Notes under the pieces: generated by a model | Told to the model about the DNA's origin: nothing | Database searches by the model: none | Seen by the model: only the letters and a program-made list of their open reading frames with translations | In this document: in pieces, positions 44,308 to 53,988 of the stretch | How positions within the stretch are numbered: position 1 is the first letter of the stretch | Layout of the letters: each line of letters starts with the position of its first letter | Position numbers and translations under genes: made by a program | Source: Zeaxanthinibacter enoshimensis | GTDB taxonomy: Bacteria > Bacteroidota > Bacteroidia > Flavobacteriales > Flavobacteriaceae | DNA: 64,000 nt | Assembly: GCF_004362865.1 (NCBI RefSeq) | Contig: NZ_SNYI01000001.1 | Coordinates: forward strand, 62,001-126,000 | Direction of reading: 5' to 3'

Positions 44308-45678
44308 TCATTCTCCTGGGCGGATATTCTGGTTTACCCTGAAAAGATTCTTGGGATCGTATTTGGTCTTGATCTTTACCAGCCGATCGTAATTCTTTCG
44401 ATAAGACGCCTTTACCCGTTCCTGGCCTTCATCCATCATAAAATTAGAATATGCTCCTCCCATGGAATGGGGATGTAGCGCGTTGTAATATTCCTTACAC
44501 CACCGGGTGATCTTCTCAGCATTGGCAGCATCCGGGTCCACACCTACAATGACCCCCGCATATTTAGCATCCCGGTAAGACCAAGGCGTAGCGTCTTTCG
44601 GCACCCTTGCGGCAGCACCGGATAAGGGATACAAGTGCATCTGGGATAAAGGGGTAGGAATTTTTGAACCAAAATTGCGATGTTCTTTCCGAGCCTGGGG
44701 TCCCAGCTCGTCAAAGAAGTCGGCTCTCCAGTACCACTGCAGCCCGGGTGGCATCATCCCATCGAACATGGTCTGGATAGCAGGGTATGGCATAGGACCT
44801 ACATGCTCAAAAAGCGGATCCATGGCCCTGACGGACTCGAAGAGTTTATCGAACTCCTGCTGGTCTTCCCCGGCATAGCACCATACAATTCCACAAAACT
44901 GTTTATTGTGCAGGTGTTCAGGGAAAGGCGGACCGGGAATGACCATAGTGGCTATAAAACCATTGAGTTCATCCGGGGCTTTATGAATAAAGCCATGGTA
45001 CCACTCCATGATCTCTTCTGTCTTTTCTATTGGCCACAGCGTCGGTCCCCCGATAACATTTTTCAGCGGGTGAGCTTTAAAGGTGAAAGAAGTGACAATT
45101 CCAAAATTACCGCCTCCGCCCCGGATGGCCCAGAACAGGTCCGGGTTCTCATCTTCATTCACGGTGATATACGAACCATCGGCCAGGACCATGTCGGCCT
45201 CCAGCAGGTTATCAATGGTCAGCCCGTATGTCCGGGTCAGGTGGCCAACTCCCCCGCCCAGGGTTAGTCCGCCTACTCCAGTAGAAGAAATGATCCCCGC
45301 AGGTACTGCCAGTCCAAATGCATGGGTGGCATGATCCACTTCTCCCCAGACATTTCCCCCGCCCACACGGACGGTTTGCTCCATCGGGTCTACCAATACA
45401 TGTTTCATCAGTGAAAGATCTATGACCAATCCCCCCTCGCAGAGTCCAAGGCCACCTCCATTATGGCCGCCCCCGCGCACTGCGATCAGCAGATCGTGTT
45501 CTCTCCCGTAATTCACCGCGTTTATGACATCGGCCACGTCCACACATTTAGCGATCATGGCGGGTTTCTTGTCGATCATCGCGTTGTACACTTTCCTGCT
45601 CTCATGGTAATCTTTATGCCCGGGTTCTATCAATTCCCCCCGGAGCATTTCTTTTAAATCCTGTAAAACGGTTTCCAT
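44308..45678 (-). CDS. FAD-linked oxidoreductase, berberine-bridge-enzyme type
   Basis: The 456-residue protein has an FAD-binding PCMH domain (about residues 40-205) with RGGGHNGGG, whose histidine 72 is the expected 8-alpha covalent FAD attachment site, and STGVGGLTLGGGVGHLTRTYGL. The C-terminal BBE motif is NYDRLVKIKTKYDPKNLFRVNQNI. The cysteine that gives a second covalent bond in bicovalent members is not seen in the usual place, so single attachment is likely. Such enzymes oxidise sugars, alcohols or secondary metabolites with O2; the substrate is unknown. No signal peptide is seen. Start chosen at METVLQ (45678); an upstream in-frame start adds 19 residues. It is monocistronic with a strong terminator. 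Confidence 0.9.
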   Translation of the reverse strand: METVLQDLKEMLRGELIEPGHKDYHESRKVYNAMIDKKPAMIAKCVDVADVINAVNYGREHDLLIAVRGGGHNGGGLGLCEGGLVIDLSLMKHVLVDPMEQTVRVGGGNVWGEVDHATHAFGLAVPAGIISSTGVGGLTLGGGVGHLTRTYGLTIDNLLEADMVLADGSYITVNEDENPDLFWAIRGGGGNFGIVTSFTFKAHPLKNVIGGPTLWPIEKTEEIMEWYHGFIHKAPDELNGFIATMVIPGPPFPEHLHNKQFCGIVWCYAGEDQQEFDKLFESVRAMDPLFEHVGPMPYPAIQTMFDGMMPPGLQWYWRADFFDELGPQARKEHRNFGSKIPTPLSQMHLYPLSGAAARVPKDATPWSYRDAKYAGVIVGVDPDAANAEKITRWCKEYYNALHPHSMGGAYSNFMMDEGQERVKASYRKNYDRLVKIKTKYDPKNLFRVNQNIRPGE

Positions 45679-45714
45679 AGTATGTAGAATTAATTGATTG
45701 CATGCGTTAAACTC

Positions 45715-45727
45715 CTGCATGATGCAG
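45715..45727. promoter_or_regulatory. Palindrome CTGCAT-G-ATGCAG upstream of the oxidase gene
   Basis: This perfect 6+1+6 inverted repeat ends 37 bp before the ATG at 45678, inside the likely promoter region. It could be a repressor operator; there is no independent support. Confidence 0.3.
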
Positions 45728-45931
45728 TGATACATCTATTATCTGCAGAAATCGCCTGGCGGATTCAGGCCTGGGAGAACCTTATGGGCTTGTGTCTAAA
45801 CCCTGGATGAGTCGTACCGTGGAACACGGTAGTAAGGGACGTAAACGAGTGTTGCGGGGGATATTTAAAGATAGTGAATATTATCCATAACCCGCTCAAT
45901 AATAGAAAGTTAAAAATCAGTTAACTGCGGA

Positions 45932-47260
45932 TCAGCGCGGAACGAATTCCAGGTAGACCGGTCCCGGCTTCAGGGAGATCAGCGGGTTCAGTGTAAGGGT
46001 TGGCTGGGGTGTGGTGATCCGGAATTCTTTCACCAGCATACTGAGTACCATCACCATCTCGTACATGGCAAAGTTATTACCAACGCACATCCTGGGTCCT
46101 GCCCCGAACGGGTAGTAATAGGCGGAGTGATTCAGGTTTCGCCCGGGGTCAAAGCGTTCAGGAATAAATTCTTCGGGTTGCTCCCAGAATTCTTCGCTGC
46201 GGTGCAGTTCATAAACGGACATCAGCAACAGGGTGTTCTTCCGGAGTTCCAGTCCTTCTATACTGTCCTGTTCCTTCGCCACCCTGTCTATCACATAGAC
46301 CGGGGGATAAAGTCTTAACGCCTCCTCTATACATTGTTTGGTATACGAGAGTTTTCCCAGCAGATCCAGGGGATCAGATTCCTCCCAGTCAGTTGCCCTG
46401 ACCTCTTCGTACAATTTTTCCTGTTTCCCGGGATTGGATGCGAGCAGGTGAAGGGCAAAACTCAGGGCATTGGCTGTAGTTTCATGCCCTGCTGTAAAAA
46501 GGATAAGAACCTCGTCGATCAGTTGCTGCCTGCTCATGGCACTGCCATCCTCGTACCTGGCCTGCAACAGCATATCGAGCAGGTCATTTTTCTCTTCCCC
46601 ACTCTCAATGCGTTCTTCAATAATGCCATTCAGGATATCACGGCCCTGTTCGGCCATGTCCATGTGTTTAGTGATCTTTCCGCTTAACCGGAAGTACCAT
46701 TTGAGGTAAGGCTGCCGCATTTCACGGATCAGCATCTGCTGGTTACGCTCGGTGATCTCCTGCAACTTGTTCATTCGTGTCCTGATATCGGCCCTGCTGA
46801 ACAAGGACTGGGCAACTACCTGGAAGGCCAGGTCACCCATCAGCGGAAATATATCTGTAGTTTTCCGTGGCTCTATCCTGCCGAGTTCTTCCCGGATCAC
46901 TAACAACATAGTGCGTAAGAGAAGGTGAAGTTTCTTTTTATGGAAGGCAGGCTGTATCATCCGCCGGTGAACACGCCAGTGCTCCCCCTCTGCCGTCAGT
47001 ATTCCCTTCCCTATATAACGGGCCAGGTCCTCGGTCTGCAGCTCAGATTTCCGGTAATTCTTGTGGTTCTGCTGTAATGCATGCCTGATGATATTGGCAT
47101 TACACGTAAAAATGATATTCCTGCCAAAACTGACCTCAACTTTAAAGGTATCACCCAGATCGTCAAAATGCTTCCTGTGAAAAGGGAGTGGGTTTTCCAG
47201 GATCTGTTTCCGGTTCCTGAACACCTCGTATCGTGAGACTTTTGGTAGTTCCTTACTCAC
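45932..47260 (-). CDS. Cytochrome P450
   Basis: The 442-residue protein has the P450 landmarks: I-helix oxygen-binding motif FTAGHETTANAL (about residues 252-263), K-helix EEALRLYPP (ExxR type), PERFDPGRN, and the heme-thiolate loop FGAGPRMCVGNNFAMYEM, whose cysteine binds heme. It lacks a membrane anchor and would be a soluble class I-type enzyme needing a ferredoxin partner; no such partner is encoded nearby. The start follows the ruvB stop directly with no gap, so it is the second gene of a ruvB-P450 transcript. Its closest relations by motif are CYP4/CYP102-like fatty-acid hydroxylases, but the substrate is unproven. Confidence 0.95.
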   Translation of the reverse strand: MSKELPKVSRYEVFRNRKQILENPLPFHRKHFDDLGDTFKVEVSFGRNIIFTCNANIIRHALQQNHKNYRKSELQTEDLARYIGKGILTAEGEHWRVHRRMIQPAFHKKKLHLLLRTMLLVIREELGRIEPRKTTDIFPLMGDLAFQVVAQSLFSRADIRTRMNKLQEITERNQQMLIREMRQPYLKWYFRLSGKITKHMDMAEQGRDILNGIIEERIESGEEKNDLLDMLLQARYEDGSAMSRQQLIDEVLILFTAGHETTANALSFALHLLASNPGKQEKLYEEVRATDWEESDPLDLLGKLSYTKQCIEEALRLYPPVYVIDRVAKEQDSIEGLELRKNTLLLMSVYELHRSEEFWEQPEEFIPERFDPGRNLNHSAYYYPFGAGPRMCVGNNFAMYEMVMVLSMLVKEFRITTPQPTLTLNPLISLKPGPVYLEFVPR

Positions 47261-48283
47261 CTAAAATAACCCCGGTTGATTTCCTCCTTTGATCCTGCCC
47301 AGGTGCTTGTAAGCTAACTCAGTTACCTCACGTCCGCGGGGGGTCCGCATTATGAATCCCTGCTGTATAAGAAAGGGCTCGTACACCTCTTCTATGGTCT
47401 CAGCACTTTCAGAAACTGCGGTGGCCAGGGTGGTGATCCCAACAGGTCCCCCTTTGAATTTATCGATAATCGTGGCGAGTATCTTGTTGTCCATCTCGTC
47501 CAGGCCGTAGGTGTCAACATTGAGCGCCTTTAGCCCGAATTTCGCAATGGCCATATCTATCTTGCCACTGCCTTTGATCTGGGCAAAATCGCGTACCCGT
47601 CGCAACAGGGCATTACATATCCTGGGTGTACCCCTGCTGCGGCCGGCGATCTCAATGGCGGCTTCCTGGGTAATAGGCACTTTCAGGATCTCGGCACTTC
47701 TTTCCACGATAGTGGATAAGAGCTCGGTGTTATAGTATTCCAGCCGGCTGGCAATTCCAAACCTTGCACGCATCGGGGCCGTTAAAAGCCCGGACCTGGT
47801 GGTTGCCCCCACCAAGGTGAATGGGTGTAAATTGATCTGTACTGACCGAGCGTTGGGCCCGGTCTCTATCATAATATCGATCTTGAAATCCTCCATAGCC
47901 GAGTAGAGGTATTCCTCCACGATGGGGCTCAGTCGGTGGATCTCGTCGATGAAAAGCACATCGCGTTCCTCGAGGTTGGTCAGCAGACCGGCAAGGTCTC
48001 CCGGTTTGTCCAGGACAGGTCCCGAGGTTATCTTGATCCCCACTCCCAGTTCGTTTGCCAGGATGTTGGCCAGGGTCGTTTTACCCAGGCCGGGAGGGCC
48101 GTGAAAAAGGGTATGGTCCAGGGCTTCCCCGCGGAGGTTGGCAGCCTGCACAAATACTTTCAGGTTTTCCAGGACCTGTGCCTGCCCCGTAAAATCGTCA
48201 AAGGAAGCCGGCCTTAAGGCTCTTTCTATATCGAGGTCTTCTTGGGAAAAGTTTTCCGCGGTTGGATCCAGGTGCTCATTCAT
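47261..48283 (-). CDS. ruvB: Holliday junction DNA helicase subunit RuvB
   Basis: The 340-residue AAA+ motor drives branch migration with RuvA. Walker [12 protein letters not shown], Walker [10 protein letters not shown], the sensor-1 segment [21 protein letters not shown] and the winged-helix end [20 protein letters not shown] are intact. I choose the ATG at 48281-48283 ([12 protein letters not shown]). The frame is open to 48334, but an exact promoter box lies at 48291-48298 within that extension, so the longer form is unlikely. The transcript would start within a few bases of this ATG. The P450 gene follows without a gap. Confidence 0.96.
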   Translation of the reverse strand: MNEHLDPTAENFSQEDLDIERALRPASFDDFTGQAQVLENLKVFVQAANLRGEALDHTLFHGPPGLGKTTLANILANELGVGIKITSGPVLDKPGDLAGLLTNLEERDVLFIDEIHRLSPIVEEYLYSAMEDFKIDIMIETGPNARSVQINLHPFTLVGATTRSGLLTAPMRARFGIASRLEYYNTELLSTIVERSAEILKVPITQEAAIEIAGRSRGTPRICNALLRRVRDFAQIKGSGKIDMAIAKFGLKALNVDTYGLDEMDNKILATIIDKFKGGPVGITTLATAVSESAETIEEVYEPFLIQQGFIMRTPRGREVTELAYKHLGRIKGGNQPGLF

Positions 48284-48290
48284 ATACTTA

Positions 48291-48298
48291 CAAAGATA
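48291..48298 (-). promoter_or_regulatory. -7 promoter box TATCTTTG of ruvB
   Basis: The minus-strand sequence TATCTTTG matches TAnnTTTG exactly and ends only 8 bp before the ruvB ATG, implying a leaderless or near-leaderless mRNA. Confidence 0.5.
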
Positions 48299-48485
48299 GG
48301 GGAAAATGAGAATTAGATGGCCTAAATAAATCAAGGCACCCCAGCTCTGTTCATGAAAAAAAACTAATCAAAACAATTCGTTTCGAATTGATAAACAAAT
48401 CATTACAACTGAATATGCACGGGATTAATCTGAAATTTTGTTAATTTTACCCGTATTGAGCAAAACATTTAACATATTTGCAAAA

Positions 48486-48902
48486 GTGTACAGATCATCT
48501 CATAAAATAACAGCGATCCTCATGGCTTTCGTAGTCATGTTATCAACGGTTTCCTTTACCGTCGATATGCATTTCTGTGGGGATTCACTGGTAAGTCTTA
48601 CACTCCTGAAAGAAGCTAAAAACTGTGGGATGGAGATGCAGGAGCACGCAGCTTCCTGTGAAGAAATGATCGCTGCCAAATCCTGTTGCACAGATAAAGA
48701 ATTCGTAAAAGAGGGACAGAAAGAGCTGAAAAAATCTTACCAGCAAATTGCCGCTGAGCGAATAACCATACTCTTTCCACACTATTTTGCTTATCTCCAC
48801 AACATCATTATCCCGGAGAACAAACCGCTGCGTTTAGAGGATTATTCCCCTCCCCTCCTGAGCGAGGATCTCAAAATTCTTTACGAGACCTACCTGATCT
48901 GA
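48486..48902 (+). CDS. HYC_CC_PP family protein, heavy-metal efflux associated
   Basis: The 138-residue protein has a signal-type segment (KITAILMAFVVMLSTVSFTV). It is followed by DMHFCGDSLV (the HYC motif with Phe for Tyr), a SCC pair (about residue 78) and DYSPPLL near the end (the PP motif). These three marks define a small flavobacterial family found next to CusA-type pumps. The cysteines and histidine point to periplasmic metal binding. I favour the GTG at 48486 as start, giving a signal peptide of normal length. A TTG at 48438 is further away and an ATG at 48522 would shorten the signal peptide. It leads the metal efflux island. Confidence 0.82.
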   Translation: MYRSSHKITAILMAFVVMLSTVSFTVDMHFCGDSLVSLTLLKEAKNCGMEMQEHAASCEEMIAAKSCCTDKEFVKEGQKELKKSYQQIAAERITILFPHYFAYLHNIIIPENKPLRLEDYSPPLLSEDLKILYETYLI

Positions 48903-48995
48903 AAATTAAACAGTTTATATTCCGCCTGACCCGCTAACAGGGACCGGGCTTGCACGCTTATGTGCTCTCTTGCTTAACTGTTTAAATTTGATACA

Positions 48996-51900
48996 ATGCT
49001 GGATAGAAGCATTAAATTCCTGATAGAAAATAAATTAGTCGCGTTGCTCCTCCTGCTACTCTTTGTAGGCTGGGGAATCGTGAACGCACCTTTTAACTGG
49101 AATACCGGAATCCTTCCCTCGGACCCCGTAGCAGTAGATGCCATCCCGGATATAGGCGAAAACCAGCAGATCGTTTTCACCGAATGGGAAGGCAGGTCCC
49201 CACAGGATATTGAAGACCAGGTCACCTACCCGCTCACCACTTCCCTATTGGGGATCCCAGGGGTCAAGACCATCCGGAGTTCTTCTATGTTCGGGTTTTC
49301 GAGCATCTATATCATCTTTGAAGAAGATGTGGAATTCTACTGGTCGCGAAGCCGCATCCTGGAAAAACTCAATTCCCTGCCTTCAGGATTATTACCAGAC
49401 GGAGTCAATCCTGCCCTGGGGCCGGATGCTACAGGACTGGGACAGATCTTCTGGTACACCATTGAAGGGCGTGATAAAGACGGTAATGTTACCGGGGGCT
49501 GGGACCTGCATGAACTTCGCAGCGTACAGGATTATTACGTAAAATACGCCTTGTCTTCGGCCAGCGGCGTTTCCGAAGTTGCATCGATCGGGGGGTATGT
49601 ACAGGAATACCAGGTGGATGTTGACCCCGAATTGATGCGGCAATACAATATACAGTTGTCTGACGTGGTGCAGGCGGTCCGTCAAACAAACCGTGATATA
49701 GGGGCCCAGACCCTGGAAATAAATAAAGCGGAATACCTGGTGCGCGGCCTGGGATACGTAAAATCGGTAGAGGACATTGCAAATACCGTGGTGGCTTCAG
49801 AAGATTACACTTCTATCCGGATCAGGGATATCGCAAGGGTCCATTTAGGACCATCAGTAAGACGGGGAATATTGGATAAAGAAGGGGCTGAAGTGGTCGG
49901 CGGGGTGGTCGTAGCCCGTTACGGAGCCAATCCCCTGGAAGTGATCAATAACGTAAAAGAAGAGATTGGAAAGCTTTCATCGGGATTGCCCTCAAAGGTC
50001 CTGGAAGACGGGCGAACCTCACAATTGACCATCGTACCTTTTTACGACAGGACAGAACTCATAAAGGAAACCCTCGGTACCCTGAACGAAGCACTGACCA
50101 TGGAGATCCTGATCACGGTCCTGGTCATTGTTATAATGGTCTTTAACCTCAGGGCTTCCCTGCTGATCTCCGGATTACTGCCGGTCGCCGTCCTCATGGT
50201 ATTTATCAGCATGAAGTATTTCGGGGTCGACGCTAACATAGTTGCACTTTCCGGTATTGCCATTGCCATTGGGACCATGGTGGATGTAGGGGTCATCCTG
50301 GTCGAGAATATCATCCGGCATCTGGAAGAAGACGAAGGCAATTTGCCCATCAACACCATCGTATACAATGCTTCGGCTGAAGTTTCCGGCGCCATTGTTA
50401 CCGCGGTACTCACGACCATTATCAGTTTTATCCCTGTCTTTACCATGATCGGGGCCGAAGGCAAATTATTCCGCCCCCTGGCCTTTACCAAGACCATGGC
50501 GCTCACTGCCTCTATCGTGATCACCTTGTTCCTTATTCCTCCCTTCGCCGCATTTATCTATAAGAAAAGAAAGCTCCGTATCTACCCGAGACTTATCCTG
50601 AATATCCTGCTGGTCTTGGTGGGACTGATCTCAGTAATACTCGGATACTGGGTCGGACTTGCACTGCTGGTCTTTGGCTTACTGGGAGGGTTATATATTC
50701 TCCACCAGCAGGACAATTTTAATTTTAAACTACCTCCAATCTTCCTGGAACGCAGGAATACACTTAATGTACTGGTGACCATTATCACCATCATCATTTT
50801 ACTGGCCAGCTACTGGCGCCCCTTAGGATTTGACCGGTCGGTTGGCATTAACCTGTTGTTCGTCTGCCTGATCTGCGGGGTCGTCCTGGGCTCCCTGTGG
50901 GCATTGCGATATTACTATACGGATATCCTGCGATGGGCGCTGGATCACAAGCTGACATTCCTGATGATCCCGGTCACTATCGTAACCCTCGGGATCGTTA
51001 TCATGCTGAATACCGGGAAAGAATTTATGCCGTCCCTGAACGAAGGATCCTTCTTACTGATGCCCACTTCCATGCCACATTCAGGGGTTGAAGAAAATAA
51101 ACGAGTGGTACAGCAACTGGACATGGCCGTAGCTGCCATCCCCGAAGTATCAACGGTGGTAGGGAAAGCCGGGCGGACAGAATCCGCCCTTGACCCTGCG
51201 CCCCTATCGATGTACGAGAATATTATCCAGTATTACCCGGAATACCAGCGGAATGAAGCGGGGGAACGTCAGCGATATAAAGTGAACGAAAAGGGTTACT
51301 TTGTTCTCAGTAGTGGTAAACTGGTGGCCAACCCCAATTCCCCTGTGGAAGGCGAAACAGAGACCGGAAACGAAATAATCAGTGATCCGTGGAGCTTTAA
51401 CCGTTCCATGCTGCTGCCCCATGAGGACGGGGAATACTTCCGGAACTGGCGCCCCGATATAAATTCTCCTGATGATATCTGGGATGAGATTGTCAAGGCC
51501 ACCCGTCTGCCCGGTATCACCTCCGCTCCCAAATTACAGCCGATCGAAACCCGCCTGGTGATGCTACAGACCGGGATGAGAGCTCCTATGGGCATCAAGG
51601 TAAAAGGAACAGACCTGGAACAGATAGAGGCTTTCGGACTGAAACTGGAGGGTATTCTGAAAGAAGCAGAAGGCGTAAAGGAGCAGGCCGTTTTTGCCGA
51701 CCGGATCGTAGGGAAACCTTATCTGCTTATCGATATACAGAGAGATCAGCTGGCCCGTTACGGGGTCACGGTCGATGATGTGCAACAGGTACTCAGTATT
51801 GCTGTTGGCGGGATGCCACTCACACAGACCGTGGAAGGCCGGGAACGGTATGCCGTCCGGGTACGCTACCCCAGGGAACTCAGGGATAGCCCGGAAGATC

Positions 51901-52763
51901 TGAAGAAGATCTACGTACCGGTCAAGGATGGCACCCCGGTGCCTTTAGGTGACCTGGTAGAGATCCGCTACGAGAGAGGACCCATGGTCATTAAGAGCGA
52001 AGACACCTTCCTGGTGGGCTATGTATTGTTTGACAAGTTGGACGGGTATGCTGAAGTAGATGTAGTTGAAAATGCACAGGAGCTTATTCGATCAAAGATC
52101 TCGAGCGGAGAACTGGTGGTGCCAAAAGGGATCAACTACGCCTTTACGGGCACCTATGAAAACCAGCTGAGGGCCGAGAAAACACTATCTATCGTGGTTC
52201 CCTTGTCCCTGCTGATCATTTTCCTAATCCTGTATTTCCAGTTCCGTTCTGTAAGTACTTCCCTGATGGTATTCAGCGGGATCGCAGTAGCTTTTGCCGG
52301 TGGTTTTATCATGATCTGGTTATACGGGCAGGACTGGTTCCTGAATTTCAGCTTATTGGGAGAGAATATGCGCGATCTCTTTAACATGCAGACCATCAAC
52401 CTGAGTGTGGCTGTCTGGGTCGGGTTCATCGCCCTGTTTGGTATTGCAACGGATGACGGGGTGATCATGGCGACATACCTCACCCAGTCCTTTGACCGGA
52501 ACGACCCGGGTACCCGGGAAGAGATCCGTGCTGCAGCACTGGAGGCAGGGAACAAAAGGATTAGGGCCTGCCTTATGACCACGGCAACTACGGTCCTTGC
52601 CTTACTACCCATTCTTACTTCTACAGGCAGGGGTAGTGATATTATGATCCCCATGGCCATCCCGAGTTTCGGGGGGATGATCATAGATGTCACTTCTTAT
52701 TTTATCGTTCCCGTGTTATACAGCTGGCACAAGGAAACCAAATTAAAACTACGCAAGTCATGA
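48996..52763 (+). CDS. cusA: CusA/CzcA family heavy-metal RND efflux pump
   Basis: The 1255-residue inner-membrane pump exports metal ions from periplasm or cytoplasm with proton import. The N-terminal MLDRSIKFLIENKLVALLLLLLFVGWG and the heavy-metal RND hallmarks (FTEWEGRSPQDIEDQVTYPL, SMFGFSSIYIIFEED, MVDVGVILVENIIRHLE) are clear. Methionines in RLVMLQTGMRAPMGIKVKG resemble the copper/silver path of CusA, favouring Cu(I)/Ag(I). It is about 200 residues longer than E. coli CusA, because of extra hydrophobic segments at about 530-640 and a hydrophilic insert at about 745-830. The stop overlaps the next gene by four bases (ATGA). The adaptor is not adjacent but lies four genes later. Confidence 0.95.
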   Translation: MLDRSIKFLIENKLVALLLLLLFVGWGIVNAPFNWNTGILPSDPVAVDAIPDIGENQQIVFTEWEGRSPQDIEDQVTYPLTTSLLGIPGVKTIRSSSMFGFSSIYIIFEEDVEFYWSRSRILEKLNSLPSGLLPDGVNPALGPDATGLGQIFWYTIEGRDKDGNVTGGWDLHELRSVQDYYVKYALSSASGVSEVASIGGYVQEYQVDVDPELMRQYNIQLSDVVQAVRQTNRDIGAQTLEINKAEYLVRGLGYVKSVEDIANTVVASEDYTSIRIRDIARVHLGPSVRRGILDKEGAEVVGGVVVARYGANPLEVINNVKEEIGKLSSGLPSKVLEDGRTSQLTIVPFYDRTELIKETLGTLNEALTMEILITVLVIVIMVFNLRASLLISGLLPVAVLMVFISMKYFGVDANIVALSGIAIAIGTMVDVGVILVENIIRHLEEDEGNLPINTIVYNASAEVSGAIVTAVLTTIISFIPVFTMIGAEGKLFRPLAFTKTMALTASIVITLFLIPPFAAFIYKKRKLRIYPRLILNILLVLVGLISVILGYWVGLALLVFGLLGGLYILHQQDNFNFKLPPIFLERRNTLNVLVTIITIIILLASYWRPLGFDRSVGINLLFVCLICGVVLGSLWALRYYYTDILRWALDHKLTFLMIPVTIVTLGIVIMLNTGKEFMPSLNEGSFLLMPTSMPHSGVEENKRVVQQLDMAVAAIPEVSTVVGKAGRTESALDPAPLSMYENIIQYYPEYQRNEAGERQRYKVNEKGYFVLSSGKLVANPNSPVEGETETGNEIISDPWSFNRSMLLPHEDGEYFRNWRPDINSPDDIWDEIVKATRLPGITSAPKLQPIETRLVMLQTGMRAPMGIKVKGTDLEQIEAFGLKLEGILKEAEGVKEQAVFADRIVGKPYLLIDIQRDQLARYGVTVDDVQQVLSIAVGGMPLTQTVEGRERYAVRVRYPRELRDSPEDLKKIYVPVKDGTPVPLGDLVEIRYERGPMVIKSEDTFLVGYVLFDKLDGYAEVDVVENAQELIRSKISSGELVVPKGINYAFTGTYENQLRAEKTLSIVVPLSLLIIFLILYFQFRSVSTSLMVFSGIAVAFAGGFIMIWLYGQDWFLNFSLLGENMRDLFNMQTINLSVAVWVGFIALFGIATDDGVIMATYLTQSFDRNDPGTREEIRAAALEAGNKRIRACLMTTATTVLALLPILTSTGRGSDIMIPMAIPSFGGMIIDVTSYFIVPVLYSWHKETKLKLRKS

Positions 52764-53977
52764 GAAAGTATATCATTATACTCCTGCTGACCCAGTTCTG
52801 CTTTCCTGCAAATGCACAGGACCTGCAGACCTATATTAGTATTGCCCAGGCGGAGAACCCGGGCCTACAGGCATACCAGACCCGGTTGGATATCGCCCGT
52901 GAAAAAGTGAATGAGGCTAACTGGCTGCCAAATACAGAGATCAGTACCAGTTATTTTGTCAGTGAACCGGAGACCAGGACCGGCCCGCAACGCGCCAGGT
53001 TTTCTGCCCGGCAAATGTTCCCGTGGTTTGGCACCATCGGTTCCCGGGAGGAGTTGGCTACCGTATTGTCAGAAGCCGAGTATATAGAGTACCAGGTGGC
53101 CAGGAGAGAACTGATCCTTAAAGTCGCCAGCGCCTATTACCAATTACAGGCCTTCAGGGCGCAGCAAGCTGTCCTCGCAGAAAACCTTGATCTACTGGAA
53201 ACCTACGAGCGACTCGCGCTCACAGCCGTTGAAGTGGGCCGCGCATCAGCTACAGACGTCCTCCGCCTGCAGATCCGACAGAATGAATTAAAACAGGAAT
53301 CCAAAACCCTGGAGCAGGAATTCCTGGCACAGGCTGCGGCTTTTGATGCCCTGTTGAATCGCAACCCGGGAACCGGGATCTCCCTCCCGGACTCCATTCC
53401 TATCCCGGAGACAGATCCCCCGATTAGCGAAGAAGGATTGTTGTTAAACCCCGAATTGGTTAAGTACGATAAATTGTACGAATCAGTTTCCAGGGCCGAG
53501 GTGCTGAACCGCAGAGAAGCAGCACCCATGTTCGGGCTAGGTGTAGATTATATACCCGTTGCCAACCGGACAGATATGAGTTTACCCGAAAACGGAAAAG
53601 ACATTTTAATGCCCATGGTATCGCTTTCCATCCCCATTTTCAATAATCAATTTCGCTCAAGGAGCGTGCAGAATGAAATGCGGCAGACCGAACTGGAGTT
53701 ACAACGACAGGAGAGGCTGAACCAATTACAAGCTGCCCTGGCACGGGCAATACATGAAAGAGATGCTGCCAGGATCACTCACGGCCTGCTCGAGGAAAAT
53801 CTGGAACAGGTGAAGCAGGTGGAGTCTATCCTGTTAAAAAATTACGAGACCGGGACAATCGATTTCAACGAAATCCTCGATATTCAGGAGATGCAGCTGC
53901 GGTTTCAGAACCGGATGACCGTGGCCGCGAAAACCTATTTTGAAAAGAGTGCATTAATAAATTACTTAACCCAATAA
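52760..53977 (+). CDS. TolC family outer-membrane channel of the metal efflux system
   Basis: The 405-residue protein has a signal peptide (about residues 1-19, ending ANAQ) and two OEP repeats with long coiled coils (LQTYISIAQAENPGLQAYQTRLDIA, then LALTAVEVGRASATDVLRLQIRQNEL). It is the CusC/CzcC equivalent, forming the outer-membrane exit for the RND pump. The start codon overlaps the cusA stop by four bases, so synthesis is probably coupled. No lipobox cysteine is seen at the signal peptide end, unlike E. coli CusC. Confidence 0.93.
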   Translation: MRKYIIILLLTQFCFPANAQDLQTYISIAQAENPGLQAYQTRLDIAREKVNEANWLPNTEISTSYFVSEPETRTGPQRARFSARQMFPWFGTIGSREELATVLSEAEYIEYQVARRELILKVASAYYQLQAFRAQQAVLAENLDLLETYERLALTAVEVGRASATDVLRLQIRQNELKQESKTLEQEFLAQAAAFDALLNRNPGTGISLPDSIPIPETDPPISEEGLLLNPELVKYDKLYESVSRAEVLNRREAAPMFGLGVDYIPVANRTDMSLPENGKDILMPMVSLSIPIFNNQFRSRSVQNEMRQTELELQRQERLNQLQAALARAIHERDAARITHGLLEENLEQVKQVESILLKNYETGTIDFNEILDIQEMQLRFQNRMTVAAKTYFEKSALINYLTQ

Positions 53978-53988
53978 ACATCACAACA

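Noticed and set aside
48438-48485. TTG start for the HYC_CC_PP gene, adding 16 residues
   Set aside because: The extra residues precede a complete signal peptide and are not like family N-termini; the GTG at 48486 fits better.
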